From contig CAZHGD010000086.1 of the NCBI GenBank assembly GCA_964531735.1, positions 1-30,212 of the forward strand: DNA of 30,212 nucleotides. The letters are read 5' to 3'. Positions 16,491 through 24,496 of this stretch are shown one piece after another. The stretch comes from CAZHGD01 sp964531735. GTDB taxonomy: Bacteria; Armatimonadota; UBA10988. A program made the translations under genes and the position numbers. How positions within the stretch are numbered: position 1 is the first letter of the stretch; each line of letters starts with the position of its first letter. Below the pieces are notes generated by a model. That model had not been told where the DNA came from and did no database searches. It was given only the letters and a program-made list of their open reading frames with translations.

Positions 16491-16973
16491 ATGGGCGAGT
16501 TCATTCGTGCGGTTGTGCCGGCGGCCGGCGTGGCCTATATGGTCTGGGCCTCGTGGCGACACAACCAGGACGCCGACGAGTCGTTCCACGAGGGCGTCCT
16601 GGCCGATGCCGCCACGCTGCTCTCGCGCGGCCCGGAGGGAGATGCGCGCGGCGACAGCCGGCCACTGCTGGCCGCTCTGCGCGCCTTGCTCGACAGCGGC
16701 CAATGCTCGCCGCTGCTCGAGCGCCTGGAGCGAGTCGAGGTCGAGGTGACCAGCGAGGACGCCGATGAGCAGTGCGACCGGACGGTGACGGTGGCTCAAC
16801 GGCGCGACGACCGCTCGGCCTCGGTGCAGCGGCTCACGCGCCGAGTGCCGTGGCTCAGCCTGCCCGCCGAGCTCCGTTTGCAGTTCATCCAGCGCAACGA
16901 GGACCGCGTTGTCCTCTTGCTGCTGCGACGCACAGCCGCAACCCAGGATGCGGGCCAGGAGGGTGGTGCCTGA
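16491..16973 (+). CDS. Membrane-anchored small protein of the M48/AAA+ cluster (160 aa, paralogue of the previous gene)
   Basis: The N-terminus FIRAVVPAAGVAYMVWASW (4-22) is a short membrane span. A helical region follows, with an acidic insert near 48-55, then the shared module at 80-147: RVEVEVTSED, DRTVTVAQRRDD, SVQRLTRRVPWLSLP, AELRLQFI and DRVVLLLLRR. The segment LPAELR is identical to that in the C-terminus of the M48 peptidase, and EVEVT, DRTV and QRLTR are identical to the preceding protein. A strong GGAGGGGTGAGG ribosome site precedes ATG 16491. Only 1 nt separates its stop from the next ATG. Function unknown. Confidence 0.8.
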   Translation: MGEFIRAVVPAAGVAYMVWASWRHNQDADESFHEGVLADAATLLSRGPEGDARGDSRPLLAALRALLDSGQCSPLLERLERVEVEVTSEDADEQCDRTVTVAQRRDDRSASVQRLTRRVPWLSLPAELRLQFIQRNEDRVVLLLLRRTAATQDAGQEGGA

Positions 16974-16974
16974 G

Positions 16975-17358
16975 ATGGACAGTCTGGTGAAGCTGATTCT
17001 CGCGATCTTTGGGGCCATTGCCGCGTGGTTCGTGGCCGACCAGGTGTCGGTGGCCACCACGGGCAAGCACCTCTCCGACCACCTTGGAGCGCTCTGGGGC
17101 CAGATGATGAGCACGGTTGTCCAGTGGCAGCGGGCCCACCCCAATCAGCAACTGGTCAAGCTGGTCGGCGTGCTGGCCTCGGCCGCCGACCAAGCGGTGG
17201 GCCGGCTGCTCATGGCGCTCCGGGGCACCACCGACCGTGGTGAGCTGATCGACATCACGACTCAGGTGCTGACCGTTGAGCAGTACCAGGCCCTACTCCA
17301 ACAGGCAGACAGCTCGCGGACCGTCGAGCTGACCGAGCTGCTGACGAACGCTGCCTAG
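16975..17358 (+). CDS. Small membrane-anchored protein of the M48/AAA+ cluster (127 aa)
   Basis: Residues 4-21 (LVKLILAIFGAIAAWFVA) form a membrane span. The rest is predicted to be mostly helical and soluble (SDHLGALWGQMMSTVVQWQ, LVGVLASAADQAVGRLLMAL) and ends in a Leu/Thr-rich tail. It lacks the shared VEVEV/LP-x-E-x-R module of its neighbours. GTG 16909 is an in-frame upstream start that would lie inside the previous gene; ATG 16975 is chosen because it fits the 1-nt junction and the membrane segment begins right after it. GGAGG lies ~11 nt upstream. Function unknown; probably part of the same membrane complex. Confidence 0.75.
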   Translation: MDSLVKLILAIFGAIAAWFVADQVSVATTGKHLSDHLGALWGQMMSTVVQWQRAHPNQQLVKLVGVLASAADQAVGRLLMALRGTTDRGELIDITTQVLTVEQYQALLQQADSSRTVELTELLTNAA

Positions 17359-17379
17359 CACCTTGCGAGACGACCCACC

Positions 17380-18450
17380 ATGAGCAACAAGGGACTTGGC
17401 TTCTTCACCCGCATCCCGCCCGAGGAGTCGCTCAGCGCTCGGGAGCGCGTGGCCGCCGACGAACCGGCGACGCCACCGGCTGGCAACGAATCGCCGCGAC
17501 AGGGCGACGACAGCGAGATCGAGCGGTTCGCCGCCGAACTGCTGCACTCGGTGCGCCCACCGCTGTTCAGTCTCGATATGGTCATCCTGCCCGACGAGAC
17601 TCGGCGCCAGATCGAGATCTGCATGGGCCGCATCCGCAACCATCAGTTCCTCTACGACACGTGGCAGCTCGGTAGTGTCGACCCGTACGGACGGCGCACG
17701 GCGGTCAATTTCTACGGGCAGCCCGGCACCGGCAAGACTATGTGCGCCGAAGCCCTGGCCAGCGCCATGGGCCTGCCGATCATCGACATCGACTATGCGT
17801 CGCTGGAGTCGAAGTACGTGGGCGAGACGGGCAAGCGCATCCGCGGCGCGTTCCTCGCGGCCAAGCAGGCCGGCGCCCTGCTGTTCTTCGACGAAGCCGA
17901 CTCCATCCTGGGCAAGCGCATGACCCAGATCACCCAGGCCACCGACCAGGCGGTCAACACCACACGCGCGGTGATGCTCAAGGCGCTCGACGCGTTCGAT
18001 GGCGTGGTGGTCTTCGCCACCAACCTGGCCCGCAACTTCGACGGCGCGTTCGTGCGCCGCATACTGCAACACATCGAGATACCACTGCCTGACGCCGAAG
18101 GCCGGCGAGTGCTCTGGCAGCGGTTGGTGCCGGCGGTGGTCACTGGTCGCGAGACGCTGGACTGGGCCGACCTGGCAGCGCGCTCCGACGGCCTGTCGGG
18201 CGGCGAGATCAAGAACGCGGTGGTGATTGGCCTAACCGAGGCAGCCGGGCGCGCAGGTGCGGCCCGCCGGGTGCAGATGGACGATCTCACCCGCGCGGTC
18301 GCCGACGTACAGCGCAGCGCGCGCGACATCGGCAACTACCGCTACGACGAGGCCCCGGCACCGGTCGTCTCACGACGCCAGATGACCCTTGACGAGGCCC
18401 GCCGCGACGACCCTGATCTGCTCAACAACCTCCCGACGGAGACGACCTAG
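17380..18450 (+). CDS. AAA+ ATPase of the classical clade, last gene of the M48 cluster
   Basis: A 356-aa protein with one AAA+ module. Residues 1-45 are disordered and rich in Pro, Ala and Glu. Walker A is GQPGTGKT at 113-120 and Walker B LLFFDEAD at 167-174. The pore-loop-like KYVGET is at 145-150, sensor-1 Asn is N215 (FATN) and the arginine-finger motif FVRRI is at 224-228. LSGGEIKNAV at 272-281 begins the sensor-2 region. Pore loop and arginine fingers indicate a substrate-threading hexamer, as in FtsH or proteasomal ATPases. It has no protease domain and no membrane span; it could feed the M48 peptidase encoded upstream, or remodel the small membrane proteins (inference). It begins 21 nt after the previous stop. 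The repeat cluster lies downstream. Confidence 0.88.
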   Translation: MSNKGLGFFTRIPPEESLSARERVAADEPATPPAGNESPRQGDDSEIERFAAELLHSVRPPLFSLDMVILPDETRRQIEICMGRIRNHQFLYDTWQLGSVDPYGRRTAVNFYGQPGTGKTMCAEALASAMGLPIIDIDYASLESKYVGETGKRIRGAFLAAKQAGALLFFDEADSILGKRMTQITQATDQAVNTTRAVMLKALDAFDGVVVFATNLARNFDGAFVRRILQHIEIPLPDAEGRRVLWQRLVPAVVTGRETLDWADLAARSDGLSGGEIKNAVVIGLTEAAGRAGAARRVQMDDLTRAVADVQRSARDIGNYRYDEAPAPVVSRRQMTLDEARRDDPDLLNNLPTETT

Positions 18451-18502
18451 TCACACCGGCCCCAGGTCAGGGCCGCGCTGCCTCGCCGTTCGGCCTCGCG
18501 GC

Positions 18503-18650
18503 CTCGGGGACAGTATACCTAACTCGTAGCACAGACTTGGGGACAGTATACCTAACTCTGCGAGTTAGGTATACTGTCCCCAAGTCTGTTGTACTGCCCC
18601 CAAGTCTGTTGCGAGTTAGGTATACTGTCCCCGAGTCTGCTGTCCCCGAG
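18503..18650. repeat. REP/MITE-like cluster of nested inverted repeats, core GGGGACAGTATACCTAACTC
   Basis: The core occurs on the plus strand at 18506-18525 and 18539-18558 and as its complement at 18562-18581 and 18613-18632. A degenerate complement unit lies at ~18592-18610 and a truncated one (TGTCCCCGAG) at 18641-18650. The 24-nt arms 18503-18526 and 18612-18635 are exact reverse complements and enclose the inner palindrome. Related GGGGACAG-type palindromes are known from REP-like elements mobilised by REP-associated tyrosine transposases in many environmental bacteria; no such transposase lies in this window, so the units are non-autonomous. Confidence 0.85.
18531..18589. repeat. Inner perfect 28-bp inverted repeat
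   Basis: The left arm 18531-18558 and right arm 18562-18589 are exact reverse complements around the 3-nt loop TGC. Its arms extend the core by ACAGACTT on the outside, unlike the outer arms of the cluster, which continue as CTC. The transcript would form a very strong hairpin just downstream of the AAA+ gene, which could stabilise or end the mRNA. Confidence 0.85.
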
Positions 18651-18782
18651 CCCAGCCCGCAACGCCTGAACCCCGCCGCCCGCCGCTGCGTCCATCCGAC
18701 AGCGCTGCGGGCCGTGGGAGCCTCGGCGTCCGGCCGTGTACCCCCGTTACCGCGGTGCCGATCGGGCGTCTGGAGGGCACCA

Positions 18783-20381
18783 ATGGACCGCCGCGACTTC
18801 CTGGCCACGCTGCTACTCGCGCCGCTCGCCACGCGTCGCACCTGGGCCGAACCGGCGCAGCGGCCGAATGTCATCCTGTTCCTCGTGGACGACATGGGCT
18901 GGATGGACTGCGGCGCCTACGGCTCGAAGTACTACGACACGCCCAACCTGGACCGCTTCGCCAAGCAGGCGATGCGGTTCACTCAGGCGTACTCGTGTCC
19001 GCTGTGCTCGCCGACGCGCGCCTCGCTGCTGAGCGGCCAGTACTCCGCGCGACACGGCCTCACCAGTGCTTCGGGCCACCGGCCGCCACAGGCGGCCGGC
19101 TACTCCTTCATGCCCGCCACCGCCCCGCGCAATCGCGCGGTGATCCTGCCGGAGAGCAAGAACTACCTGGAGCCATCGCAGTACACACTGGCCGAGGCGC
19201 TGCGCGACGCGGGCTACCGCACCGGCCACTTCGGCAAGTGGCACCTCGGGCTCACCGAGCCACACTGGCCGGAGAAGCAAGGGTTCGAGGTGGCCTTCCA
19301 CTGCGAGCCGAGCGCCGGGCCGCCGAACGCGTACTTCTCACCTTACGGCGTGCTGCCGCCCGGTTCGGAGCACCTGCGGCTGCGTGGCCAGAAGCGCCTG
19401 CTCGGCACCATCACCGATGGGCCGCCGGGCGAGTACGTCACCGACCGGCTGACCGACGAGGCCGTGCGGTTCATCACGACCAACCGCGACCGGCCGTTCT
19501 TCTGCAACCTCTGGCACTACGGCGTCCACGGGCCGTGGGGGCACAAAGAGAGCCTCACCGCGCAGATGGCCAAGCGCACCGACCCCACCGGCCGCCAGGG
19601 CAATCCGGTCATGGCCTCGATGCTCAAGAGCGTCGACGAGAGCCTCGGTCGCCTGCTCGACACGCTCGCCCGGCTCGGCCTGGCCGAGAACACCCTGGTC
19701 ATCTTCACCTCGGACAACGGCGGCAACACGCACAGCATGACCGAGGACGACGCCGGCCGGAAGCCCGCACGGGGCGACGCGACCAGTCCGACGGTGGCCA
19801 GCTACCGCCGCTGGGCCGGTCACCGGCCGCCGACCAACAACGCGCCGCTGCGCGACGGCAAGGGCAGCCTGTACGAAGGCGGCACGCGGGTGCCGCTGAT
19901 GGTCCGCTGGCCCGGCCAGATCGCCGCCGGCACCACCAGCGAGGCCGTGGTGGGCTGCATCGATGTCTATCCGACCGTGCTCGACCTGGCCGGTCTCGCG
20001 CCGCAGCCGCAGCAGAAGCTGGATGGTGTCTCGTACGCCCCGGTCCTGCGCGGCACCGGGACCCTCGCGCGCGAAGCCTACTTCACCTGGTTCCCCCACA
20101 ACCTGGCCGGCGTCAGTGTGCGCCAGGGCGATTGGAAGCTCATCCGCCGGTTCATGGCGCGACCGGACCGGTACGAGGGCACCCGCGAGCTGTTCAACCT
20201 GCGCGAGGACCTCGGTGAGACGAGGAACCTGGCCGCCAAGCTGCCTGCCAAGGTGCAGGAACTGGACGCCCTGATCGACGCCTTTGTGAAGGATACCGGC
20301 GCGCTGTACCCGCGGCCCAATCCGGACTACCGGCCGCGCCAGGGCCTGGCGCCGCCGCCCGCTCGCACCGAGGACGACTGA
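18783..20381 (+). CDS. Twin-arginine-exported Cys-type arylsulfatase family enzyme
   Basis: A 532-aa sulfatase. MDRRDFLATLLLAPLA is a twin-arginine (Tat) signal, so a folded enzyme is exported. Residues 29-41 (NVILFLVDDMGWM) hold the metal-binding Asp pair D36-D37. The signature CSPTRASLLSG is at 75-85; Cys75 is the residue converted to formylglycine by FGE or an anaerobic maturase, neither encoded here. GYRTGHFGKWHLG at 144-156 is the second family signature with K152 and H154. TSDNGG carries later metal ligands and GSLYEGGTRVP is also typical. Family members hydrolyse sulfate esters of polysaccharides. GGAGGG lies 5 nt before ATG 18783. The frame is open 82 codons further up, but that part is only repeat sequence. 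The gene is convergent with the sensor kinase. Confidence 0.92.
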   Translation: MDRRDFLATLLLAPLATRRTWAEPAQRPNVILFLVDDMGWMDCGAYGSKYYDTPNLDRFAKQAMRFTQAYSCPLCSPTRASLLSGQYSARHGLTSASGHRPPQAAGYSFMPATAPRNRAVILPESKNYLEPSQYTLAEALRDAGYRTGHFGKWHLGLTEPHWPEKQGFEVAFHCEPSAGPPNAYFSPYGVLPPGSEHLRLRGQKRLLGTITDGPPGEYVTDRLTDEAVRFITTNRDRPFFCNLWHYGVHGPWGHKESLTAQMAKRTDPTGRQGNPVMASMLKSVDESLGRLLDTLARLGLAENTLVIFTSDNGGNTHSMTEDDAGRKPARGDATSPTVASYRRWAGHRPPTNNAPLRDGKGSLYEGGTRVPLMVRWPGQIAAGTTSEAVVGCIDVYPTVLDLAGLAPQPQQKLDGVSYAPVLRGTGTLAREAYFTWFPHNLAGVSVRQGDWKLIRRFMARPDRYEGTRELFNLREDLGETRNLAAKLPAKVQELDALIDAFVKDTGALYPRPNPDYRPRQGLAPPPARTEDD

Positions 20382-20455
20382 CCCCTGACGCAGTACTGGC
20401 ACCGCTGCGCCGCGCTGGTCGGCCGGCATCGCGCAGACGTCTCGCCCGTGCCGAA

Positions 20456-23332
20456 CTACTCGTCCAGCACTTCGCGGATCTTCGCCGCCACCGCTTTCAT
20501 CGAGTACGGTTTGCCGATGAAGTGCACGCCTTCGTCCAGCACGCCGTGGGGGGCGAGAACGTTGGCTGTGTGGCCTGACATGAACAGTCGCCGCAGGTCC
20601 GGGTACACGGCGAGGAGGGCGTTGGCCAAGTCGCGGCCGTTCATCTCCGGCATGACCACATCGGTCATGAGCAGATCGATGCGGCCGGCGTGCGCTTCGG
20701 CCAGGCGGATGGCCTCGCCCGGGGCGTTGGCTGCCAGGACGGCGTAGCCCAGCCGCTGCAGCAGCATCGTAGTCATCCTCAGGATGGCCGGCTCGTCCTC
20801 CACCAGCAGGATGGTCTCGCCGCCGCGCACCGCTGCCGGCGGTCTGGCTTCCTCGGTCTCCGGCGCCATCCTGGCCGCATGACACGGCAGATAGATCCGG
20901 AAGGTCGTCCCCTGGCCCGGCTCGCTGGAGACGTTGACGAAGCCGTTGTTCTGCGTGACCGCGCCGTAGACGGTGGCCAGGCCCAGGCCGGTGCCCTTGC
21001 CCGTCTCCTTGGTGGTGAAGAAAGGCTCGAAGATGTGCGAGGCCGTGTCGGCGTCCATCCCGCAGCCGTCATCACTGACGGCCAACTGCACGTAGTCGCC
21101 GGGGGTGAAGCCGGCATGCCGGGCGCAGTAGTCCTCGTCGAACGAGGCGTTGGCCGTCTCGATGGTGACCTTGCCGCCGCCCGTGATGGCGTCGCGGGCG
21201 TTGACGCACAGGTTGGCCAGGATCTGGTCGATCTGGGCGGGGTCCATGTTGACCGGTCGCACTTCGTGGCCGGGCTTCCAGAGCAGTTCGATGTCCTCGC
21301 CGATGAGCCGCCGCAGGAGTTTGAGCATTCCCGCTACCGTCTCATTGAGGTTGAGCGCCTTGGGCGTCACCGTCTGCTTGCGGGCAAAGGCCAGCAGTTG
21401 GCGGGTGAGATCGGCGGATCGTGCGGCGGCCTTCTCGATCTCCTCCAAGTCGGCGTGCAACGGATCATCCAGCCCGACCTGTTCCAGAGCCATCTCCGTG
21501 TGGCCCAGGATGACCCCCAGCATGTTGTTGAAGTCATGCGCCACGCCGCCAGCCAGCCGGCCCACCGACTCCATCTTCTGGGCCTGGGTGAGCTGCGCTT
21601 CGAGGTGTTTGCGATCGGTGATGTCGTTCACCACCACCAGCAGGCACGGTTCGTTGCGGAACTGGATCATGATCGCCGATAGCAGGCAATCCCTGAGACT
21701 CCCGTCCTTCGCGCGGAGTTGTAGCTCGAGATTCCTGGCCGAGCCGTGCGCTCGTATCGCCTCCACGATGATGTTGCGGTCGAAGTCGTCCGGGAACAAG
21801 CGCAGATCCGCTGACGTGCGGCCGATCACCTCTTCGGGAGTGTACCCAAAGACCCGTTCGAACGCCTCGTTCACGCTCAGGTACGCACCCTCGGCGATCG
21901 TGCTGATGCCGACCACCGTCGGGACCTCGCGGAACACCGTGGCGAACTGCTCCTCGCTCTCGCGCAGGGCCTCCTCGGCCTTCTTGCGCTCGGTGATGTC
22001 GCGCGCCACCCACAGGACGCTGTCCGGCGTGTAGGGCGAAATGCTGGCCGAGAACCAGATGGGCTGACCCGCGATCTCCATGAGGTAGTCGAGCGAGCGG
22101 CGCGAGCCATGGTCCAGCACTTCCTGGATGGTCGCCATGAAGCGGTCGGCCAGTTCTGCAGGCAACACCTCGGCCAGCGTCTTGCCCAGCAGTTGGTCCG
22201 GCGGTCGGTAGAGCAGGTCGGTGGCCGTCGGCACGATCTCGACGTACCGGCCTTCGGCGTCGGCGACGATGACCACGTCGCGCATCGCGGCGAACAGCGA
22301 GCGAAGCTTGACCTCCGAGGTCTGCAGCGCCTCCTCGGCCCGCTTGCGTTCGGTGATGTCGCGCAGAATGCCCACCGTGTGCCACGCGCCTCGGAGCATG
22401 ACGGCTGACAACGACAAGGAGACCGCGATCTCGCGGCCATCCTTGCGCCGCACGGCCAGTTCCACCGTCTTGCCGCTCGCCGCGCCCTGAACGGGTACCC
22501 GCAGGGCCTCCGACACCCTCTCGCGCTGCGCGGCATCGTGCCCCGGCGCCAGTAGGTCGTGCGGATCGCGCCCGATCGCCTCGGCGGGCGCGTAGCCCAG
22601 GATCATCTCCGCCGCCGGATTCCAGAAGGAGATCAGGCCGCCGGGATCGACCATGATGATGCCGTCCTGGGCCGAGTCGGTGATGCCCTGCAGTTGCACG
22701 GCCAAGGCGCGGACGGCGCCGCCGAAGCGGCGGCTGAGGAGCATCACCACCCACATGGCGATGGCCGTCAGCAGCGCGATCAGCGCCAGGACGCGAGTCA
22801 GGTTGCGGTACTGCGCCTGTCGGGCCGTTTCGGTATGGAGGCCAACGCGGATGATGCCCAGGGCGCGGCCGCCGGCGCCGCTGCGGTACGGGACGACCAC
22901 TTCCTTGACCAGCCGTCCGCCCACGCGCCGGTCGCGGATGGCCGATTCGCCGGTGGTCGGGATGGGCCGCGTCTGATCGGGTCCCAGCGTGGTGCCGTTG
23001 AGCGACGGATCGCTGTGCGCGATCACCATGCCGTCGGCGGACTCGACTGAGATGAACTCCAGGTCGGGCACCGTCGCCTTCATCTCCTCGATCAGCAGGC
23101 GCGTGTGGTACTTGCCCGAGAAGGCCACCTTGTTGATGGCCTGGTCGAGGATCCGGGCGATGGCCCCGGCCAACCGGTCCTCCTCCTGATGGTTGAGCGC
23201 AATGTAGAGATGGCTGGCGGCGCCGGCCGCGATCAGCATCAGCGCCAGAACGATGGCGCCGAAGGTGCCCGCGAGCGTGCGGTCCATGCGTCCGAGCATG
23301 GCGGAGGTGCCGGGCTGTTCGGGGCTTTCCAT
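20456..23332 (-). CDS. Hybrid sensor histidine kinase (periplasmic sensor, three PAS, HisKA, HATPase, receiver)
   Basis: A 958-aa membrane kinase. Membrane spans at ~21-40 and ~180-199 enclose an extracytoplasmic Cache-like sensor (DLEFISVESADGMVIAHSD). Three PAS domains follow (~211-330, 342-450, 455-573), each ending in a DIT(E/D)RK PAC-type motif. The dimerisation H-box GGVAHDFNNMLGVILGH has phospho-acceptor H599. The ATPase domain shows the N-box NLCVNARDA (707-715), DDGCGMD (754-760) and GKGTGLGL (778-785). A C-terminal receiver (~838-958) has VEDE, the phospho-acceptor D891 in LMTDVVMPEMNG, and K941. No DNA-binding output is present, so the phosphate must pass to another protein or control the kinase itself. 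It starts 3 nt after the binding-protein gene, so the two form an operon. Confidence 0.93.
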   Translation of the reverse strand: MESPEQPGTSAMLGRMDRTLAGTFGAIVLALMLIAAGAASHLYIALNHQEEDRLAGAIARILDQAINKVAFSGKYHTRLLIEEMKATVPDLEFISVESADGMVIAHSDPSLNGTTLGPDQTRPIPTTGESAIRDRRVGGRLVKEVVVPYRSGAGGRALGIIRVGLHTETARQAQYRNLTRVLALIALLTAIAMWVVMLLSRRFGGAVRALAVQLQGITDSAQDGIIMVDPGGLISFWNPAAEMILGYAPAEAIGRDPHDLLAPGHDAAQRERVSEALRVPVQGAASGKTVELAVRRKDGREIAVSLSLSAVMLRGAWHTVGILRDITERKRAEEALQTSEVKLRSLFAAMRDVVIVADAEGRYVEIVPTATDLLYRPPDQLLGKTLAEVLPAELADRFMATIQEVLDHGSRRSLDYLMEIAGQPIWFSASISPYTPDSVLWVARDITERKKAEEALRESEEQFATVFREVPTVVGISTIAEGAYLSVNEAFERVFGYTPEEVIGRTSADLRLFPDDFDRNIIVEAIRAHGSARNLELQLRAKDGSLRDCLLSAIMIQFRNEPCLLVVVNDITDRKHLEAQLTQAQKMESVGRLAGGVAHDFNNMLGVILGHTEMALEQVGLDDPLHADLEEIEKAAARSADLTRQLLAFARKQTVTPKALNLNETVAGMLKLLRRLIGEDIELLWKPGHEVRPVNMDPAQIDQILANLCVNARDAITGGGKVTIETANASFDEDYCARHAGFTPGDYVQLAVSDDGCGMDADTASHIFEPFFTTKETGKGTGLGLATVYGAVTQNNGFVNVSSEPGQGTTFRIYLPCHAARMAPETEEARPPAAVRGGETILLVEDEPAILRMTTMLLQRLGYAVLAANAPGEAIRLAEAHAGRIDLLMTDVVMPEMNGRDLANALLAVYPDLRRLFMSGHTANVLAPHGVLDEGVHFIGKPYSMKAVAAKIREVLDE

Positions 23333-23335
23333 CAG

Positions 23336-24496
23336 TCAGGGACTCTCCACGCGAAAGGACCCGCTCCAGCGCGGTTGCGAGCTGGGCCAGGGCTTGTCGA
23401 AGCCCTCGGGGATGGGTCCCATCCATCCGGGGTAGAGCGCCAGAGTTTCGGCGGCGATGGGAAAGACCGGCGCGAGACTGTGGCGCGCCGGCGGCGGACC
23501 AGTGAACAGGGCGTAGCCAGAGCGCAGCGCCTCGGCGCCGAGCGGGCCGCAGAACTGCGCGCAGTCGATGACGGTCAGGCGGCGGGCGCGGATGTTGTCC
23601 ACCGAACGCGGATCGCCATCGATGGTGGCGACCTGCACCTCGGTCCGGCCTGCCTTGGCCAGAGCATCCACCACCGCCAAGCCACCGCCGTCGTTCACCG
23701 TGAACACCGCATCGACGCTACCCGCCGTGGGGTAGTCACGCAGTATGTCCTCGCCGGCCTTGCGGCCGCCGACCGGCTCCACGGCCGTGTAGCTCTGGAG
23801 CACCCGGTAGCGGGCCGTGGCCTGCTCGAGCGCATCCAGAAAGCCGTTGACGCGCTCCACGGTCGATGAGACATGAGGGTATTCGACCAGGATCAGGCGG
23901 ATCTCGCGCCCGTGCGGGAAACGGGAGGCGATGTACTCACCGTCGAGCCAGCCGGCCTGGTAGTTGTCCGAGGTGACGTAGGCGGCGAGCTCGCCGCCGC
24001 TGATGTACTGGTCGTAGGCCACCACCGGAATGCGCGCGGCATTGGCTTCGCGCAGCGGCGCGGCCAGGGCGGCGTTGTCGGTCGGCTGGACGATGATGAG
24101 ATCCACCCGCTGGGCGATCAACTCGCGCATCTGGCGGATCTGCGTTTCGATGCCCTGGTCGCCGTCGCCCGCCACCCGGGCGGTGAGTGCCACGCGCCGT
24201 CCGGCGCCGGTGGCCGCCGCCTGGTTGAGGCGCTCGCACTCGGCTTCCAGTCCCCGGCGCATGGCCACCTGGCCCGCGATGTTCATCGACCAGTAGAGCA
24301 CGCCCACGCGCAGGTCACCGCCGCCGGCCGCGGCACTCGCCGGAGCCGGGCTGGTCACGGTGCCAACGCCGGACCTGCCGTCGGGCTGCCGGCCGCCGGC
24401 GAGGTAGCGTCGCCCCAGGTAGCCGCCCCCCACGAGCAACAGCAGGACCAAGGACCCGGCGATGCCGCGTAGCGCCGGCCTCTTCTGGTCGCTCAT
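23336..24496 (-). CDS. Membrane-anchored sugar-type periplasmic binding protein (Peripla_BP_4)
   Basis: A 386-aa protein. Residues ~11-28 (GIAGSLVLLLLVGGGYLG) are an N-terminal membrane anchor or uncleaved signal with no lipobox Cys. A Gly/Ala/Pro-rich linker runs to ~60, then a type-1 periplasmic binding fold like RbsB/XylF follows (LRVGVLYWSMNIAG, DLIIVQPTDNAALAAPLR, IPVVAYDQYISGGELAAYV, VATIDGD). AAGGAG at 24502-24507 is 5 nt before ATG 24496. No ABC permease or ATPase gene is nearby; instead a sensor kinase follows after 3 nt. It is therefore probably a receptor that reports a sugar to the kinase, as ChvE does for VirA or LuxP for LuxQ (inference from known pairs). Confidence 0.88.
   Translation of the reverse strand: MSDQKRPALRGIAGSLVLLLLVGGGYLGRRYLAGGRQPDGRSGVGTVTSPAPASAAAGGGDLRVGVLYWSMNIAGQVAMRRGLEAECERLNQAAATGAGRRVALTARVAGDGDQGIETQIRQMRELIAQRVDLIIVQPTDNAALAAPLREANAARIPVVAYDQYISGGELAAYVTSDNYQAGWLDGEYIASRFPHGREIRLILVEYPHVSSTVERVNGFLDALEQATARYRVLQSYTAVEPVGGRKAGEDILRDYPTAGSVDAVFTVNDGGGLAVVDALAKAGRTEVQVATIDGDPRSVDNIRARRLTVIDCAQFCGPLGAEALRSGYALFTGPPPARHSLAPVFPIAAETLALYPGWMGPIPEGFDKPWPSSQPRWSGSFRVESP

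Larger units (their letters stand above)
18451..18782. other. 332-nt intergenic region with palindromic repeats
   Basis: This stretch separates the AAA+ gene from the sulfatase. A short hairpin (CGGCCC at 18457-18462 with GGGCCG at 18470-18475) lies right after the AAA+ stop and lacks a T-tract. The repeat cluster occupies 18503-18650. From ~18651 to 18771 I see no gene or clear promoter. GGAGGG at 18772-18777 is the sulfatase ribosome site. The sulfatase frame is open through the repeats, but that is not coding. Confidence 0.6.

Noticed and set aside
14048..18450. Known phage-defence system built around the M48/AAA+ genes
   Set aside because: No effector, nucleotide cyclase, TIR, nuclease or other named defence gene is seen; the defence idea remains only one of several possibilities.
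18503..18650. CRISPR array
   Set aside because: The repeats alternate in orientation and lack regular unique spacers of constant length; they are nested inverted repeats.
18537..18782. N-terminal extension of the sulfatase reading through the repeats
   Set aside because: The extra codons translate the palindromic repeats (RVRYTVP-type peptides); the Tat signal and ribosome site fix the start at 18783.
19338..20885. Minus-strand open frame of 515 codons spanning the sulfatase and the kinase end
   Set aside because: It crosses two real genes, one of them in a different frame of the same strand, and has no recognisable domain.
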